A stretch of 64,000 bases of DNA. Source: an uncultured Eubacteriales bacterium (GTDB lineage Bacteria; Bacillota; Clostridia; Oscillospirales; CAG-272). Under the pieces are notes generated by a model. That model was not told the DNA's origin and ran no database searches. It saw only the letters and a list, made by a program, of their open reading frames with translations. The DNA is taken from the NCBI GenBank assembly GCA_934378145.1, contig CAKXXW010000007.1, positions 17,643 through 81,642 of the forward strand. The letters are read 5' to 3'. Both the position numbers and the translations under genes were made by a program. Below, piece by piece: positions 57,001-64,000 of this stretch; the stretch's first letter is position 1; every line of letters starts with the position of its first letter.

Positions 57001-57959
57001 AGAAGGCTTATCTCGTTTTCACCGCCGGTGAAAACGAACTCGAAGTTCTCCGAATAGAAGCCGTCGACATCCTTGCAGTTATACTCGAGCCATTCGGGTA
57101 CGCGGCTCATATTGCTGCGGATCTCGTTGCCGTCTATATCCTCGGTGAAGAAGCGGAAAGCGTTCTCCTGCGTCTTTGACGAGATCTCGTTCGACCAGCC
57201 GCTTTCGGGCAGCTCGAGCGTGATGTACGAGCGGTCGGCGGCGACCGTGTACTTTATGCCGCACTTCTCCGCCTTCTCTATGTAAGGCGTGACATCGGCA
57301 TATTCGTAGGTCTTCGTACCGTCGGCGGCGACATTTGTCTTCACGGTCTCCATCTTGATCGTGTAGGTGTTCTTCCATATCTTAGGAAGCACAAGGTAGC
57401 GCGCCTCCGAGAACGGGATCGCGCCGTTTATCTTGAGTATGCGCTCTATCGAACCCGACTTGTCGTTATAGAGAGCGTTGCCCTCGGCATCGACGAGCTG
57501 GAGCGCGGGGTAGTACTCTATTTTAATATTGTACTTTGCCGTCGAGGGGATGTTGAGTTTGAAGACAAGCTCGCCGGAATCTCCCATAAAGAGTCCGAGC
57601 GATTCGCCCTCTGCAGGTACATATGAGTCGTCGACGACCGTGGCAATGCCCGTTTTTTCGTCGATCTTTACGCGATATACCTTGGAGTCGGTCTTTTCGG
57701 CATCGTAACCGAGCGCATCGATCTTTATCGACTCGCTTCCCGGCTTGGCGAACCTGAAGGCGTCACTCGCCGAATACGAGGCGTAAGAGAGCGCGTTGAG
57801 CAGCTCTTTTACATCGGCAAGCGTCGTGTCGGTGGTCGAACCGCTCTCGGAGCCGCCCGTCGCCGTATCGGCAGCCGAAGCCGCGACTACGACGCATCCG
57901 GCAAGGCACGAAAGTGCCAGCACCAATGCAAGGATTCGCCTGAATAGGTTTTGCTTCAT
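54051..57959 (-). CDS. Giant extracellular solute-binding lipoprotein
   Basis: A 1302-residue lipoprotein, about three times a normal sugar-binding protein. The ATG at 57959 follows AGGAGG and gives a lipoprotein signal with lipobox L19-A20-G21-C22. Residues ~50-600 contain beta-rich modules resembling carbohydrate-binding domains (two blocks ending in TYTMELEVSLGDMG-type strands). A helical stalk follows (~600-690). Residues ~700-1130 form a cluster-D type sugar-binding domain (VEVWLAYGRDQTQVIRSLINNDFTPQTGHLVNLKLV, FWNSFWRNYNRMG, AAWSFMKWHVGPECQVNYSNEM). The C-terminal ~170 residues are helical and charged. It heads the operon behind a long leader and is the only binding protein for two permease pairs. 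Confidence 0.88.
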   Translation of the reverse strand: MKQNLFRRILALVLALSCLAGCVVVAASAADTATGGSESGSTTDTTLADVKELLNALSYASYSASDAFRFAKPGSESIKIDALGYDAEKTDSKVYRVKIDEKTGIATVVDDSYVPAEGESLGLFMGDSGELVFKLNIPSTAKYNIKIEYYPALQLVDAEGNALYNDKSGSIERILKINGAIPFSEARYLVLPKIWKNTYTIKMETVKTNVAADGTKTYEYADVTPYIEKAEKCGIKYTVAADRSYITLELPESGWSNEISSKTQENAFRFFTEDIDGNEIRSNMSRVPEWLEYNCKDVDGFYSENFEFVFTGGENEISLLAKSQSMVIKSITLSPAEERPSYDDVKKSYTEKGFTAGSGKLKFEAEFPFATTSQTIYPVEDSSSAITSPADASKTVLNTIGGEKWQTSGQRIRYRFTVDKDGLYNIVTRYRQNVNDGIFSSRTLYLYSDGLEKGADGYYNGVPYAEAAHLRFEYSTDWQVSPLKYAKEIKQENGESKWENVNLEFYFKAGVTYTMELEVSLGDMGSIVSEVSTSLTNINNYYLNILKLTGADPDQYRDYGFYRIMPDTMQGLIVESRRLEDISNELKNIAGQSSSNAATLDKIVRLLYEMGIDEDNVAKNLDQLKTYIGTLGTWINDNKTQPLQLDYFIVQAPGEDLPAAKANFFQTIGHEFLKFWNSFWRNYNRMGATNAGEEEEAVEVWLAYGRDQTQVIRSLINNDFTPQTGHLVNLKLVAAGSLLPSILAQSGPDVYIGVSEDNIINYAIRGALMNIENCEGFYELTDTYLREHKTIGDYVEDLRAENYIITGEAGKEIKAMSTDGVAMYTIKYNADGSGECTDRTGKTRYSFTTEGWLYETGSTFSGRTYTYKYQLDENGNKIKNDKVQFNEAAMYTLGLPDADNIMHYYGLPETQSFSMMFVRNDILANLGIEIPKSWDDVQAAIQTLESKNMQIGMSNDYKIFLYQKGSKLFADDGMRINLDSNIALDSFDYMCNLFTMYSFPYKYDFSNRFRTGEMPIGIAGYSGTYNQLIVFATEIRGLWSFYPVPGIATYKTDEAGRYVYEDGKKVVESINNVAVATVSAISMINGCENVEAAWSFMKWHVGPECQVNYSNEMVAILGDSAKHATANITALESMPWTTDEYKQLSAQFNNLASIPNYPGSYIIARYTKFAFLAAYDKNANPTTSLLKYINTINKEITRKRDEFGLETLEIGETLASKRIAQAEAKLDGLSDSAKAQYKAEIDALRTAIANLESQKARVSIEHIEALEAASEGLRKTQYSDLYEVADCIDTAAEALRDYRSSY

Positions 57960-58226
57960 CTGGATTTTCCTCCTGACAGATAGTTGCGTTCGCCTTTCGG
58001 GCAAACGACTTGATAAAAAGCCCGCGTCGGTCGCCGCCGTCCTTTTTCACGGCACCCCCGCGACTTCGGGGATCCCGTATCGGGAGCCTTGGGCATACAA
58101 ACGCAGAAACGCCCGTATCATCACGCACCGCGGTGCGTCGGATCTCCTTTTTCTTCGGAAGAATCCGCATCGCCTCCCGGCGACTCCGGGAGGCGATATA
58201 TACGGTCGGTGTTTTTTTGTGGCTTT
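57960..58226 (-). promoter_or_regulatory. Structured ~260-nt leader of the ABC-transport operon
   Basis: Between the promoter and the binding-protein ATG lie several strong stems: ATCGCCTCCCGG with its exact complement (58169-58197), the 16-bp palindrome ACGCACCGCGGTGCGT (58123-58138), TCCCG/CGGGA (58073-58085), CCCCG/CGGGG (58056-58071), and GTTTGCC/GGCGAAC near the SD. It does not match a riboswitch class I know. A start codon at 58170 inside it lacks a properly spaced SD. Confidence 0.5.
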
Positions 58227-58255
58227 ATAATATCACAATCAAAAAAACTTGTCAA
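58227..58255 (-). promoter_or_regulatory. Promoter of the giant ABC-transport operon
   Basis: Minus strand: TTGACA (58250-58255), 17-nt spacer, TATTAT (58227-58232). Confidence 0.85.
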
Positions 58256-58747
58256 GCAACTAAATATGACCGAATTCTTCCTTTCATCACGGTTTTCCAT
58301 ACTTTCCACACCCGCGCCTCACCCGCCCGGCACATTTTCTTCGCCCGCATTTTGGGCATTTTTCATCTTTCTCATCTGGCAGTCAAGCGCAGTAAATCAA
58401 ATTTACTGCGAATTCTGCATTTTTCCGCTTCACACAACCGAAGGCGGTGATTTTTGTTCTATTTTAACAAAGGCGCATCGCGGCGCTTAATTGAGGTAAA
58501 TTTAATTTACTGCACATATTGGCTTCGGTTGCCCGTGCAACCATTAGGTACCTGTTTTTCGGTGTGCATACTGCACAAATTGCGGGCGCGATTTTCTACA
58601 TCTTTGACACAGAGGAAATTTTCGGGTAATTTCCCCGTTTTTTGCCTTATCCGACACCAGAACAGGGCTAAATCTGTTTTTTTATTGCTTAAGTAACAGC
58701 ATTTTACATTTCTCCTATAATTTATGGCAAACTTTTGCCGGATATAA
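58256..58747. other. AT-rich intergenic region with palindromes and T-runs, no gene
   Basis: About 490 bp upstream of the transport promoter and downstream of comF. It has two related palindromes: CGCAGTAAAT-CAA-ATTTACTGCG (58388-58410) and GTAAATT-T-AATTTAC followed by TGC (58496-58513). Smaller stems follow on the plus strand: GGTTGC/GCAACC (58527-58542), TGTGCA/TGCACA (58563-58577) and GGAAATT/AATTTCC (58614-58634). A T-run occurs at 58637-58643, and another follows ACAG/CTGT near 58680. Short open frames here have no family resemblance or ribosome binding sites. Confidence 0.6.
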
Positions 58748-58796
58748 CAAAAAGCCCCCATGCGGGAGTCCGACCCACGCAAAAGAGGCTTTTCGG
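58748..58796 (-). terminator. Probable terminator of the recD2-comF unit
   Basis: On the minus strand AAAAGCC and GGGCTTTTT flank an inner partly paired region (GCG-GGG/CCC-GC), with U5 at the end. It begins 18 bp after the comF stop. Confidence 0.6.
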
Positions 58797-58813
58797 TAAC
58801 TGATATTCGGTTG

Positions 58814-59557
58814 TCAGACCTGCGCCGGACGGTCGCTTCGCGTCTTCGCTATCGCGACGCAGATGACGCAGCCCGCTCCCGCGCGTTTCAGAAGCTCCGC
58901 GCAGGCGCTCATCGTCGAACCGGTCGTCACGACATCGTCGACAAGGATCACGGTACGCCCGGCAAGAGAGATGCCCTTCTCCGTGCGGAAGGCATCGGCG
59001 GCATTCCTGTGCCTTTGCGCAGGATCGAGACTCTTCTGCATCCGGCTGTGTTTCAGACGGAAAAGCAGCGCTTCGTGCCTGATCCCCGTTTTGCGCGAGA
59101 TCGCCAGCGAAAGCTCTCTCCCCTGATCGAATCCGTCGCGGCGCTCGGAGCGCGCACTCCTCGGCGCGTATGTGACTATCGCACCGTCGGGCGAACCGCC
59201 CCTTTCGGCAAGCTCCGAAAGTATCCCCGGCGCGAGCTGCCCCGCCGTAAAGTCAAAGGCTCGTCTGTCAAGGCAGTGTTTGAGCCTCACGATAAGGCGG
59301 TCGGTGGCGCTCCTGCTTCCGGCACGGTAGAACGAGAGCTTCACGAGCCTGCCGCTCCCGTCCTTCGGCATATATTCGCCGGGACAGCGGCAGAGCGGCG
59401 CCGGAAGTCCGCAGTCAACGCAGACCTCGCGCTTCTCGCTCTCGAATTTCGCACGGCAGACCGGGCAGAGAACGCCTTCCTCTTCCCCGAGCTTTATCGG
59501 CTCAAGGCAGACGGGACATTTGAACACGCAAAGGAAATTTTCAAGTACGGGATTCAT
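58814..59557 (-). CDS. comF: ComF family phosphoribosyltransferase-like protein
   Basis: A 247-residue protein needed for DNA uptake in competent bacteria, where it acts with ComFA and PriA-type factors; many non-competent species keep it. An N-terminal double zinc ribbon (CPVC...CPVC, CVDCGLPAPLCRC) is followed by a PRTase fold with the PRPP loop VILVDDVVTTGSTM and the RDGFDQGRELSLAIS segment. Length is normal. The ATG overlaps the recD2 stop by ATGA. No comFA is adjacent; pairing with recD2 suggests a DNA-processing role. Confidence 0.92.
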   Translation of the reverse strand: MNPVLENFLCVFKCPVCLEPIKLGEEEGVLCPVCRAKFESEKREVCVDCGLPAPLCRCPGEYMPKDGSGRLVKLSFYRAGSRSATDRLIVRLKHCLDRRAFDFTAGQLAPGILSELAERGGSPDGAIVTYAPRSARSERRDGFDQGRELSLAISRKTGIRHEALLFRLKHSRMQKSLDPAQRHRNAADAFRTEKGISLAGRTVILVDDVVTTGSTMSACAELLKRAGAGCVICVAIAKTRSDRPAQV

Positions 59558-61773
59558 CTTTCTCTAAGCCTCAGGGCGAGTCCGGTATAGCGTGACGATT
59601 GCCTGACATTATCAACCATTCTTTTGACAGTTTGCTCCTGTCCTACGATTATCACACGCCGTTGCGCCCTTGTGACGGCGGTATAAAGCAGGTTTCGCGT
59701 CAGCAAAAGCGCCGGAGTCGAGGAGCATACGGGGATTATAACCGTGCGGTATTCGCTGCCCTGACTCTTATGCACGGTCACGGCGTAGGCTGTCTCGAGA
59801 TCCTCGAGCAGATCGTAGTCATAATCGACTATCCTGCCGTCAAAGTCGACGGTCACCGACGCGCGCCTTATCTCGCGGATGACACCTATGTCGCCGTTGA
59901 AGATCCCCTGTCCCACCTTGCTTTCATCCTCATCGGTCCATTCAAGGTCGTAGTTGTTCCTCGTCTGCATGACGCGGTCACCCTCGCGGAAGAGTATGTC
60001 GCGGAACTTTATCTCCTTTTTTCCGTGAGCCGGAGGGTTGAGCGCCGCCTGAAGGATAATATTGAGATTCTCCGTTCCCGCCTCGCCGCGGCGCGAGGGA
60101 GAGATGACCTGTATCCCTTCGCGCTCGGCCTCACCGTAAGCCCTCGGCAGACGGTTTGAATAAAGGTCGGCGACGGTCTGCGCCGCTTCGCGGTCGGTGC
60201 GGCGGGAGATGAAGAAAAAGTCGTTGTCCTTCACCGACAGCTCTGGCATCTTTCCCTCATTTATCGCGTGAGCGTTCGTGACGATAAGACTCTCGGACGC
60301 CTGCCTGAATATCTCGGTCAGGCGCACGGTCGGGAACCTTCCGCTGTCGATGATATCGCGCAGGATATTTCCCTCACCGACCGAGGGCAGCTGATCGGCG
60401 TCGCCGATGATGAGTAGCCGCGCGCCGGGCTTCACAGCCTGAAGCAGGGCGTACATCAGCGGGGTGTCGATCATCGACGCCTCGTCGATTATGATGACAT
60501 CCTCCTCGAGCGGGTCGTCGCCGTCGCGGTTGAATTCGTTCTTCCCGTCGTCCTCCGAATATCCCATCTCGAGCAGGCGGTGGATCGTCTTTGCCTCGTG
60601 AGAGGTAGCCTCCGACATCCTCTTTGCGGCTCTGCCGGTCGGGGCGCAGAGGGCGACCTTGAGCTTCATATTTTCAAAAATACTTATAAGCGCGCGGATA
60701 ACGGTAGTCTTTCCGGTGCCGGGGCCGCCCGTGATAACAGTCACGCCCGAGGACAGGGTATTCGCGATCGCCTTCCTCTGGAGAGCCGCGTAATGTATGC
60801 CGCTGTATGTCTCCGAACGGTCGATGAGCCTTTCGACATCCGAAAGGTCTGCGGCGGCGCAGAGCTTGTCCAGCAGGACGAGCCTTGCCGCGATGAACTG
60901 CTCGGCATCGAACATTTTCGAGGCATATATGAGGTTTTCGCCGCCCGCGGGAAGGTATTTGAGCTTCCCGGAGGTAAGAAGGCGGTCGACGGCTTTATCC
61001 GCGTCGCCTTCACTCACCGAAAGAAGCAACGACGCCTCCGCGGTCAGCTTTTTCCGCGGAAGGCAGACATTCCCCTGCTGTCTTTCGCTTCTCAGAAGTG
61101 TATAAAGTATCCCCGAATCGACCCGATCGGGAGATGATCTGTCTACACCGAGGCTCTCTGCCATCCTGTCGGTGCGTTCAAAGCCGACGCCCTCGATCTC
61201 CCCGCAGATGAGGTAGGGATTCTTCTTCGCAAGCTCGACGGCGCGCGACCCCCACTTTTTATATATCCTCACGGTCGCGGAGGGACCGAACCAATCGCGG
61301 AAGAAGAGCATCGCCTGCCTGATCCCCGCCTTGTTGCAGAAATCCTCGTGGATCGCCTGCGCCTTCTTTTTCGAGATCCCGGGGATGCTTGCGAGCCATT
61401 CGGGGTGATTTTCTATCACCTCGAAGGCATCCTCGCCGAATTCGTCGATGATATTCTGCGCGGTCTTCGGGCCTATCCCCTTTATCGTGCGCGAGGCAAG
61501 GTAGCGGAGCATCGACGCCTTGTCCGCCGGAAGATTCTTCTCAAACGACGCGACCGAAAACTGCCGCCCGTACCTCGGATTATGCACCCACCGACCGTAA
61601 AGCACAAGGCTGTCGCCCTCCGCTAAAAACGGCAGATAACCGACGGCGGTGACAAGGTCACCGTCCCCGGTCGCAAGATCGAATATCATATATCCGTTGT
61701 CCTCGTTCGAGTATATTATCTCCTCAACGCTGCCGGCAATCCTCTCATTGCCGAGGCTGTCACTCTCCGCCAC
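59554..61773 (-). CDS. recD2: RecD2-type (RecD/TraA) SF1B DNA helicase
   Basis: A 739-residue 5'-3' DNA helicase that works without RecBC. A GTG start at 61773 follows GGAGGAAGAAA. The N-terminal OB-like domain and helix-hairpin-helix region (IKGIGPKTAQNIIDEFG, IPGISKKKAQAI) mark RecD2. Helicase motifs: Q-motif GIHYAALQRKAI, motif I GGPGTGKTT, Ia APTGRAAKRM, II IIIDEASMID, III GDADQLPSVG, IV TEIFRQA, V AVTVHKSQGSEY and VI LLYTAVTRAQR. Length matches Firmicute RecD2. The first 14 bp overlap the upstream 104-residue gene; comF is coupled downstream. Confidence 0.95.
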   Translation of the reverse strand: MAESDSLGNERIAGSVEEIIYSNEDNGYMIFDLATGDGDLVTAVGYLPFLAEGDSLVLYGRWVHNPRYGRQFSVASFEKNLPADKASMLRYLASRTIKGIGPKTAQNIIDEFGEDAFEVIENHPEWLASIPGISKKKAQAIHEDFCNKAGIRQAMLFFRDWFGPSATVRIYKKWGSRAVELAKKNPYLICGEIEGVGFERTDRMAESLGVDRSSPDRVDSGILYTLLRSERQQGNVCLPRKKLTAEASLLLSVSEGDADKAVDRLLTSGKLKYLPAGGENLIYASKMFDAEQFIAARLVLLDKLCAAADLSDVERLIDRSETYSGIHYAALQRKAIANTLSSGVTVITGGPGTGKTTVIRALISIFENMKLKVALCAPTGRAAKRMSEATSHEAKTIHRLLEMGYSEDDGKNEFNRDGDDPLEEDVIIIDEASMIDTPLMYALLQAVKPGARLLIIGDADQLPSVGEGNILRDIIDSGRFPTVRLTEIFRQASESLIVTNAHAINEGKMPELSVKDNDFFFISRRTDREAAQTVADLYSNRLPRAYGEAEREGIQVISPSRRGEAGTENLNIILQAALNPPAHGKKEIKFRDILFREGDRVMQTRNNYDLEWTDEDESKVGQGIFNGDIGVIREIRRASVTVDFDGRIVDYDYDLLEDLETAYAVTVHKSQGSEYRTVIIPVCSSTPALLLTRNLLYTAVTRAQRRVIIVGQEQTVKRMVDNVRQSSRYTGLALRLRER

Positions 61774-62074
61774 TTTCTTCCTCCGTATCGGGATCTTTTA
61801 CGATTATAATTTTCACACGGCTGCCCGTGTCAAGGGTCATGACAAGCTCACGCGCGGAACTTTTTTCCCCGACGAGCAGGTATATCTTCCCGTCCGGAAA
61901 GCGCAGGGCTGCCTCGCTTATTCTGTCGTATATGCTCTCCGCATCGTCAAGGTCGTCGACCTCTATCGCCGTCGGAAGAGGCGAAACAAGCTCGGATATG
62001 AAGAGCCTCACGATACAGTAAGCCCCGAACACCGACAGAAGCGCCACGACACAGGCAAAAACCGTTTCAAACAT
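61760..62074 (-). CDS. Small single-TM protein, unknown function
   Basis: A 104-residue protein. The ATG at 62074 follows GGAGGT by 8 nt; the longer frame to 62146 is not supported. TM helix at ~3-25 (ETVFACVVALLSVFGAYCIVRLF), then a soluble alpha/beta domain of ~75 residues (FPDGKIYLLVGEKSSARELVMTLDTGSRVKIIIVKD) ending in an acidic tail. It overlaps the recD2 start by 14 bp. I recall similar short proteins next to recD2-comF in Clostridia but know no function. Confidence 0.7.
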   Translation of the reverse strand: MFETVFACVVALLSVFGAYCIVRLFISELVSPLPTAIEVDDLDDAESIYDRISEAALRFPDGKIYLLVGEKSSARELVMTLDTGSRVKIIIVKDPDTEEESGGE

Positions 62075-62139
62075 TGCATCAAACCTCCGGATACCTTTTT
62101 TATAAGGATATTCGGAGGTCACGCATTTTGTCACGCTGT

Positions 62140-62187
62140 AAGGCATTACTGCGCAATTGCACCATCGGAATTACGCGTTAATGCCTT
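62140..62187 (-). other. Hairpin overlapping the metK stop codon
   Basis: TAAGGCATTA pairs with TAATGCCTTA, enclosing partially paired bases; the left arm begins in the metK stop. There is no U-tract. It may be a 3' stabiliser or weak terminator between metK and the 104-residue gene. Confidence 0.4.
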
Positions 62188-63364
62188 AACCGAGAAGCTC
62201 TTTCAATTTATCAACATAGTCAAGGGCTTCCCATTTCACGCCAAGCTCCTCGCGCCCGATGTGTCCGTAGGCGGCAAGAGGCGCATAGATCGGCTTTCTC
62301 ATATCGAATCTCTCGATGATCGCCGCGGGGCGGAGATCAAAGAGCCTGTTTACCGCTTCGGCGATCTTATCGTCGCCGAGCTTTCCGCTGCCGAAGGTAT
62401 CGACCCTCACCGACACGGGACGGGCGACACCTATCGCGTAGGCTATCTGCACCTCGCAACGGTCGGCATATCCCGCCGCGACGATATTCTTCGCTATATG
62501 ACGCGCCGCGTAGCTCGCCGAACGGTCGACCTTCGTCGGGTCTTTGCCCGAGAAGCATCCGCCGCCGTGACGCGCGTATCCGCCGTAGGTATCGACGATT
62601 ATCTTGCGCCCGGTGAGTCCGCTGTCGCCCGCGGGACCGCCGACAACGAACCTTCCGGTCGGGTTGACGAGGATGCGGGTATCCTTCAGCAGCGACTGCG
62701 GGATGATCGCCCCGATCACCTGCTCCTTTATATCGCGGCTGATAGTTTCAAGTGAGACATCGGGGCTGTGCTGAGTCGAGACGACGACCGTATCGACCCT
62801 GACGGGGGCGTCACCGTCATATTCGACGGTCACCTGAGTCTTTCCGTCGGGACGGAGATACGGGAGCGTGCCGTTCTTTCTGACCTCGGTGAGCCTCTTT
62901 GCCAGCTTATGCGCCAGCGAGATCGGGAGCGGCATAAGCTCGGGAGTCTCATTGCAGGCGTATCCGAACATAAGTCCCTGATCTCCGGCACCCGTGTCAA
63001 AGCCGTCGGTAGCTTCACCCTCCTTTGCCTCCTTCGAACGGTCAACGCCGAGGGCGATGTCGGGCGACTGCTCGTGTACCGAGCTGATGACGGCACAGCT
63101 GTCACAGTCAAAACCGTATTTTGCGCGGTCGTAGCCTATATTCCTCACCGCCTCACGGACGATGTGCTGAAAGTCCACATAAGCATCTGTCGTTATCTCT
63201 CCCATAACGAGGACGAGCCCGGTCGTGCAGCAGGTCTCGCAGGCGACGCGCGACATGGGATCGAGCCTCAGACATTCGTCAAGGATCGAATCGGATATGA
63301 TGTCGCATATCTTGTCGGGATGTCCCTCTGTCACCGACTCGGAAGTGAAAAGTTTTTTTGCCAT
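62186..63364 (-). CDS. metK: S-adenosylmethionine synthetase
   Basis: A 392-residue enzyme making SAM from methionine and ATP. Diagnostic motifs: [76 protein letters not shown]. Length is normal. GGAGGA lies 10 nt before the ATG. A SAM-I riboswitch and terminator upstream give feedback control by the product. It is likely followed by the 104-residue gene, recD2 and comF, although a hairpin intervenes. Confidence 0.97.
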   Translation of the reverse strand: MAKKLFTSESVTEGHPDKICDIISDSILDECLRLDPMSRVACETCCTTGLVLVMGEITTDAYVDFQHIVREAVRNIGYDRAKYGFDCDSCAVISSVHEQSPDIALGVDRSKEAKEGEATDGFDTGAGDQGLMFGYACNETPELMPLPISLAHKLAKRLTEVRKNGTLPYLRPDGKTQVTVEYDGDAPVRVDTVVVSTQHSPDVSLETISRDIKEQVIGAIIPQSLLKDTRILVNPTGRFVVGGPAGDSGLTGRKIIVDTYGGYARHGGGCFSGKDPTKVDRSASYAARHIAKNIVAAGYADRCEVQIAYAIGVARPVSVRVDTFGSGKLGDDKIAEAVNRLFDLRPAAIIERFDMRKPIYAPLAAYGHIGREELGVKWEALDYVDKLKELLG

Positions 63365-63380
63365 TTTTATATTCCTCCGT

Positions 63381-63414
63381 AAAAAAGACCCGCTTCGGCA
63401 TTGAAGCGGGCTTC
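63381..63414 (-). terminator. Terminator of the SAM-I riboswitch
   Basis: On the minus strand GAAGCCCGCTTC and GAAGCGGGTC form a 9-bp stem followed by TTTTTT, 20 nt before the metK ribosome binding site. Confidence 0.85.
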
Positions 63415-63418
63415 AAAT

Positions 63419-63508
63419 ACCTCATCTGTCCGGATTTGGCACCTTACGGCAAAAACCGCAGGTTGTCGGGCTTCACAGGGCCGGTCCCTCCGCCACTCTT
63501 GATAAGAT
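63419..63508 (-). promoter_or_regulatory. SAM-I (S-box) riboswitch
   Basis: Minus strand: CTTATCAAGAG, GGCGGAGGGACCGGCCC, TGAAGCCCGACAACC, AAGGTGCCAAATCC, GACAGATGAGG, all in S-box order, closed by CTTATC with GATGAG. Placed ahead of metK with a terminator. Confidence 0.96.
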
Positions 63509-63524
63509 CTGTATTGTTGGTATC

Positions 63525-63553
63525 AGTATAACACAAAGTGTGAGCGATTTCAA
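63525..63553 (-). promoter_or_regulatory. metK promoter
   Basis: Minus strand: TTGAAA (63548-63553), 17-nt spacer, TATACT (63525-63530). Confidence 0.75.
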
Positions 63554-63571
63554 GGGGAATTTCAACTTTTT

Positions 63572-64000
63572 TCAGTATTCCGCGAGAATTTCGCCGATCC
63601 TTGCCTCGACCTCGTCGGTGCGGAGGCGGTCGGCGGCGTACTGACGGCGCAGGAGCGATGCGGGAAGTAGCGAATCGTACTTCTCAAAGAGCGGCACCTC
63701 GCCCGACGCGACGAGCGCGGCGGTGTCGATACCTTCTCTTGAAATAAGATCGGCAAGCCCCGAGACAAGCTCGCGGTCGGTCGCCCTGTCCATCCGGAAG
63801 GTCATATAACAGCAGCCGTCGAACTCAAGCCCCGAGATACCGTACTTCGCCGCATTTGCCGAGATGAACTTTCTCAGCGTCCTGAACGAACGCGTCCCGA
63901 GCCATGGGAAAAGGCACCAGGTGTATCCCCCGAGACAGACGAGCGACCTCTCGGTCATCCCGCTCGCACGGGCAATATTCCTTGCCGCGGCAAGGCGCGC
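63572..64000 (-). CDS. DEAD/DEAH-box helicase, C-terminal fragment (cut by window edge)
   Basis: The frame is open from the stop at 63572 to the edge at 64000, giving ~142 C-terminal residues of a longer protein. An ATG at 63958 is internal: the residues before it (ARLAAARNIARASG) continue the same domain. The segment RNIARASGMTERSLVCLGGYTWCLFPWLGTRSFRTLRKFI resembles the C-terminal domain of large superfamily II helicases of Clostridia (Lhr/YprA-like group). No helicase motif is inside the window, so the call rests on this C-terminal resemblance. Confidence 0.6.
   Translation of the reverse strand, partial: ARLAAARNIARASGMTERSLVCLGGYTWCLFPWLGTRSFRTLRKFISANAAKYGISGLEFDGCCYMTFRMDRATDRELVSGLADLISREGIDTAALVASGEVPLFEKYDSLLPASLLRRQYAADRLRTDEVEARIGEILAEY

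Noticed and set aside
57763..58170. A leader or upstream ORF starting at 58170 ahead of the binding protein
   Set aside because: The GGGAGG is too close to the ATG and part of a strong stem, and the frame runs through the real gene start out of phase.
58507..58782. A 91-codon minus-strand frame and an 80-codon plus-strand frame in the comF-transport gap
   Set aside because: No ribosome binding sites or recognisable sequence; the minus frame crosses the comF terminator and several hairpins.

Overview
The window looks like chromosome of a Gram-positive Firmicute, most likely an uncultured member of class Clostridia (inference). The evidence is the set of riboswitches (FMN, preQ1-I, THF, SAM-I), the ECF vitamin-uptake S components RibU, FolT and QueT, sigma-A-type promoters with 16-17 nt spacers, strong AGGAGG ribosome binding sites, lipoproteins, and RpoB/RpoC of Firmicute type. 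Base composition is fairly GC-rich except for one AT-rich island at about 17.0-18.3 kb. The right edge cuts a helicase gene. No rRNA, tRNA, phage, insertion sequence with transposase, or CRISPR array was found.

Layout. 0-3.4 kb: a metallo-beta-lactamase-fold lipoprotein, then ribU behind an FMN riboswitch. 3.4-16.5 kb: the str/rpo block on the minus strand (rpoB, rpoC, rpsL, rpsG, fusA, tuf). Divergent to it is rpsT. 17.0-18.3 kb: an AT-rich island with a 160-bp hairpin element (possible small RNA) and a membrane protein with a zinc ribbon. 18.3-24.1 kb, minus: asd, repeat locus A, an aluminium-resistance-type PLP enzyme, truB, trmB, ychF. 24.4-28.0 kb, plus: response regulator, histidine kinase and HtrA protease in one operon. 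28.1-31.7 kb, minus: THF riboswitch, folT, folC, preQ1 riboswitch, queT, sugar isomerase-like gene. 31.7-38.6 kb, minus: araB, cysE, cysS, repeat locus B, gtrA-like and secB-like genes, with two unknown membrane-anchored proteins. 38.7-41.6 kb: eno, a DUF5131 gene, nrdR, a small membrane protein. 41.7-58.3 kb, minus: a 16-kb operon for a carbohydrate-type ABC importer with one giant binding lipoprotein, two permease pairs, an NHL/TPR/YIP1 membrane protein and a 2063-residue secreted protein. 58.8-63.6 kb, minus: comF, recD2, a small membrane protein, and metK behind a SAM-I riboswitch. 63.6 kb to the edge: the C-terminal end of a DEAD/DEAH helicase.

The most unusual content is a pair of intergenic loci, A (19.48-20.12 kb) and B (32.69-33.38 kb). 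Each carries two copies, in opposite orientation, of a ~142-bp unit that folds as a cloverleaf: one closing stem and three hairpins. Each pair is flanked by further hairpins built on a CTTTCTT/AAGAAAG core. The closing stems differ between copies by paired, compensatory changes, which points to selection on base pairing rather than on primary sequence. I know of no name for this element. The second most unusual item is the giant ABC operon, whose DUF5696-like protein has a ~940-residue Ala-rich coiled-coil block inserted before its last ~90 residues.

Gene starts were moved downstream of the longest open frame wherever a ribosome binding site, a signal peptide or family length supported it; each such choice is stated. 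Family assignments come from recognised motifs and remembered family sequences, without database searches.
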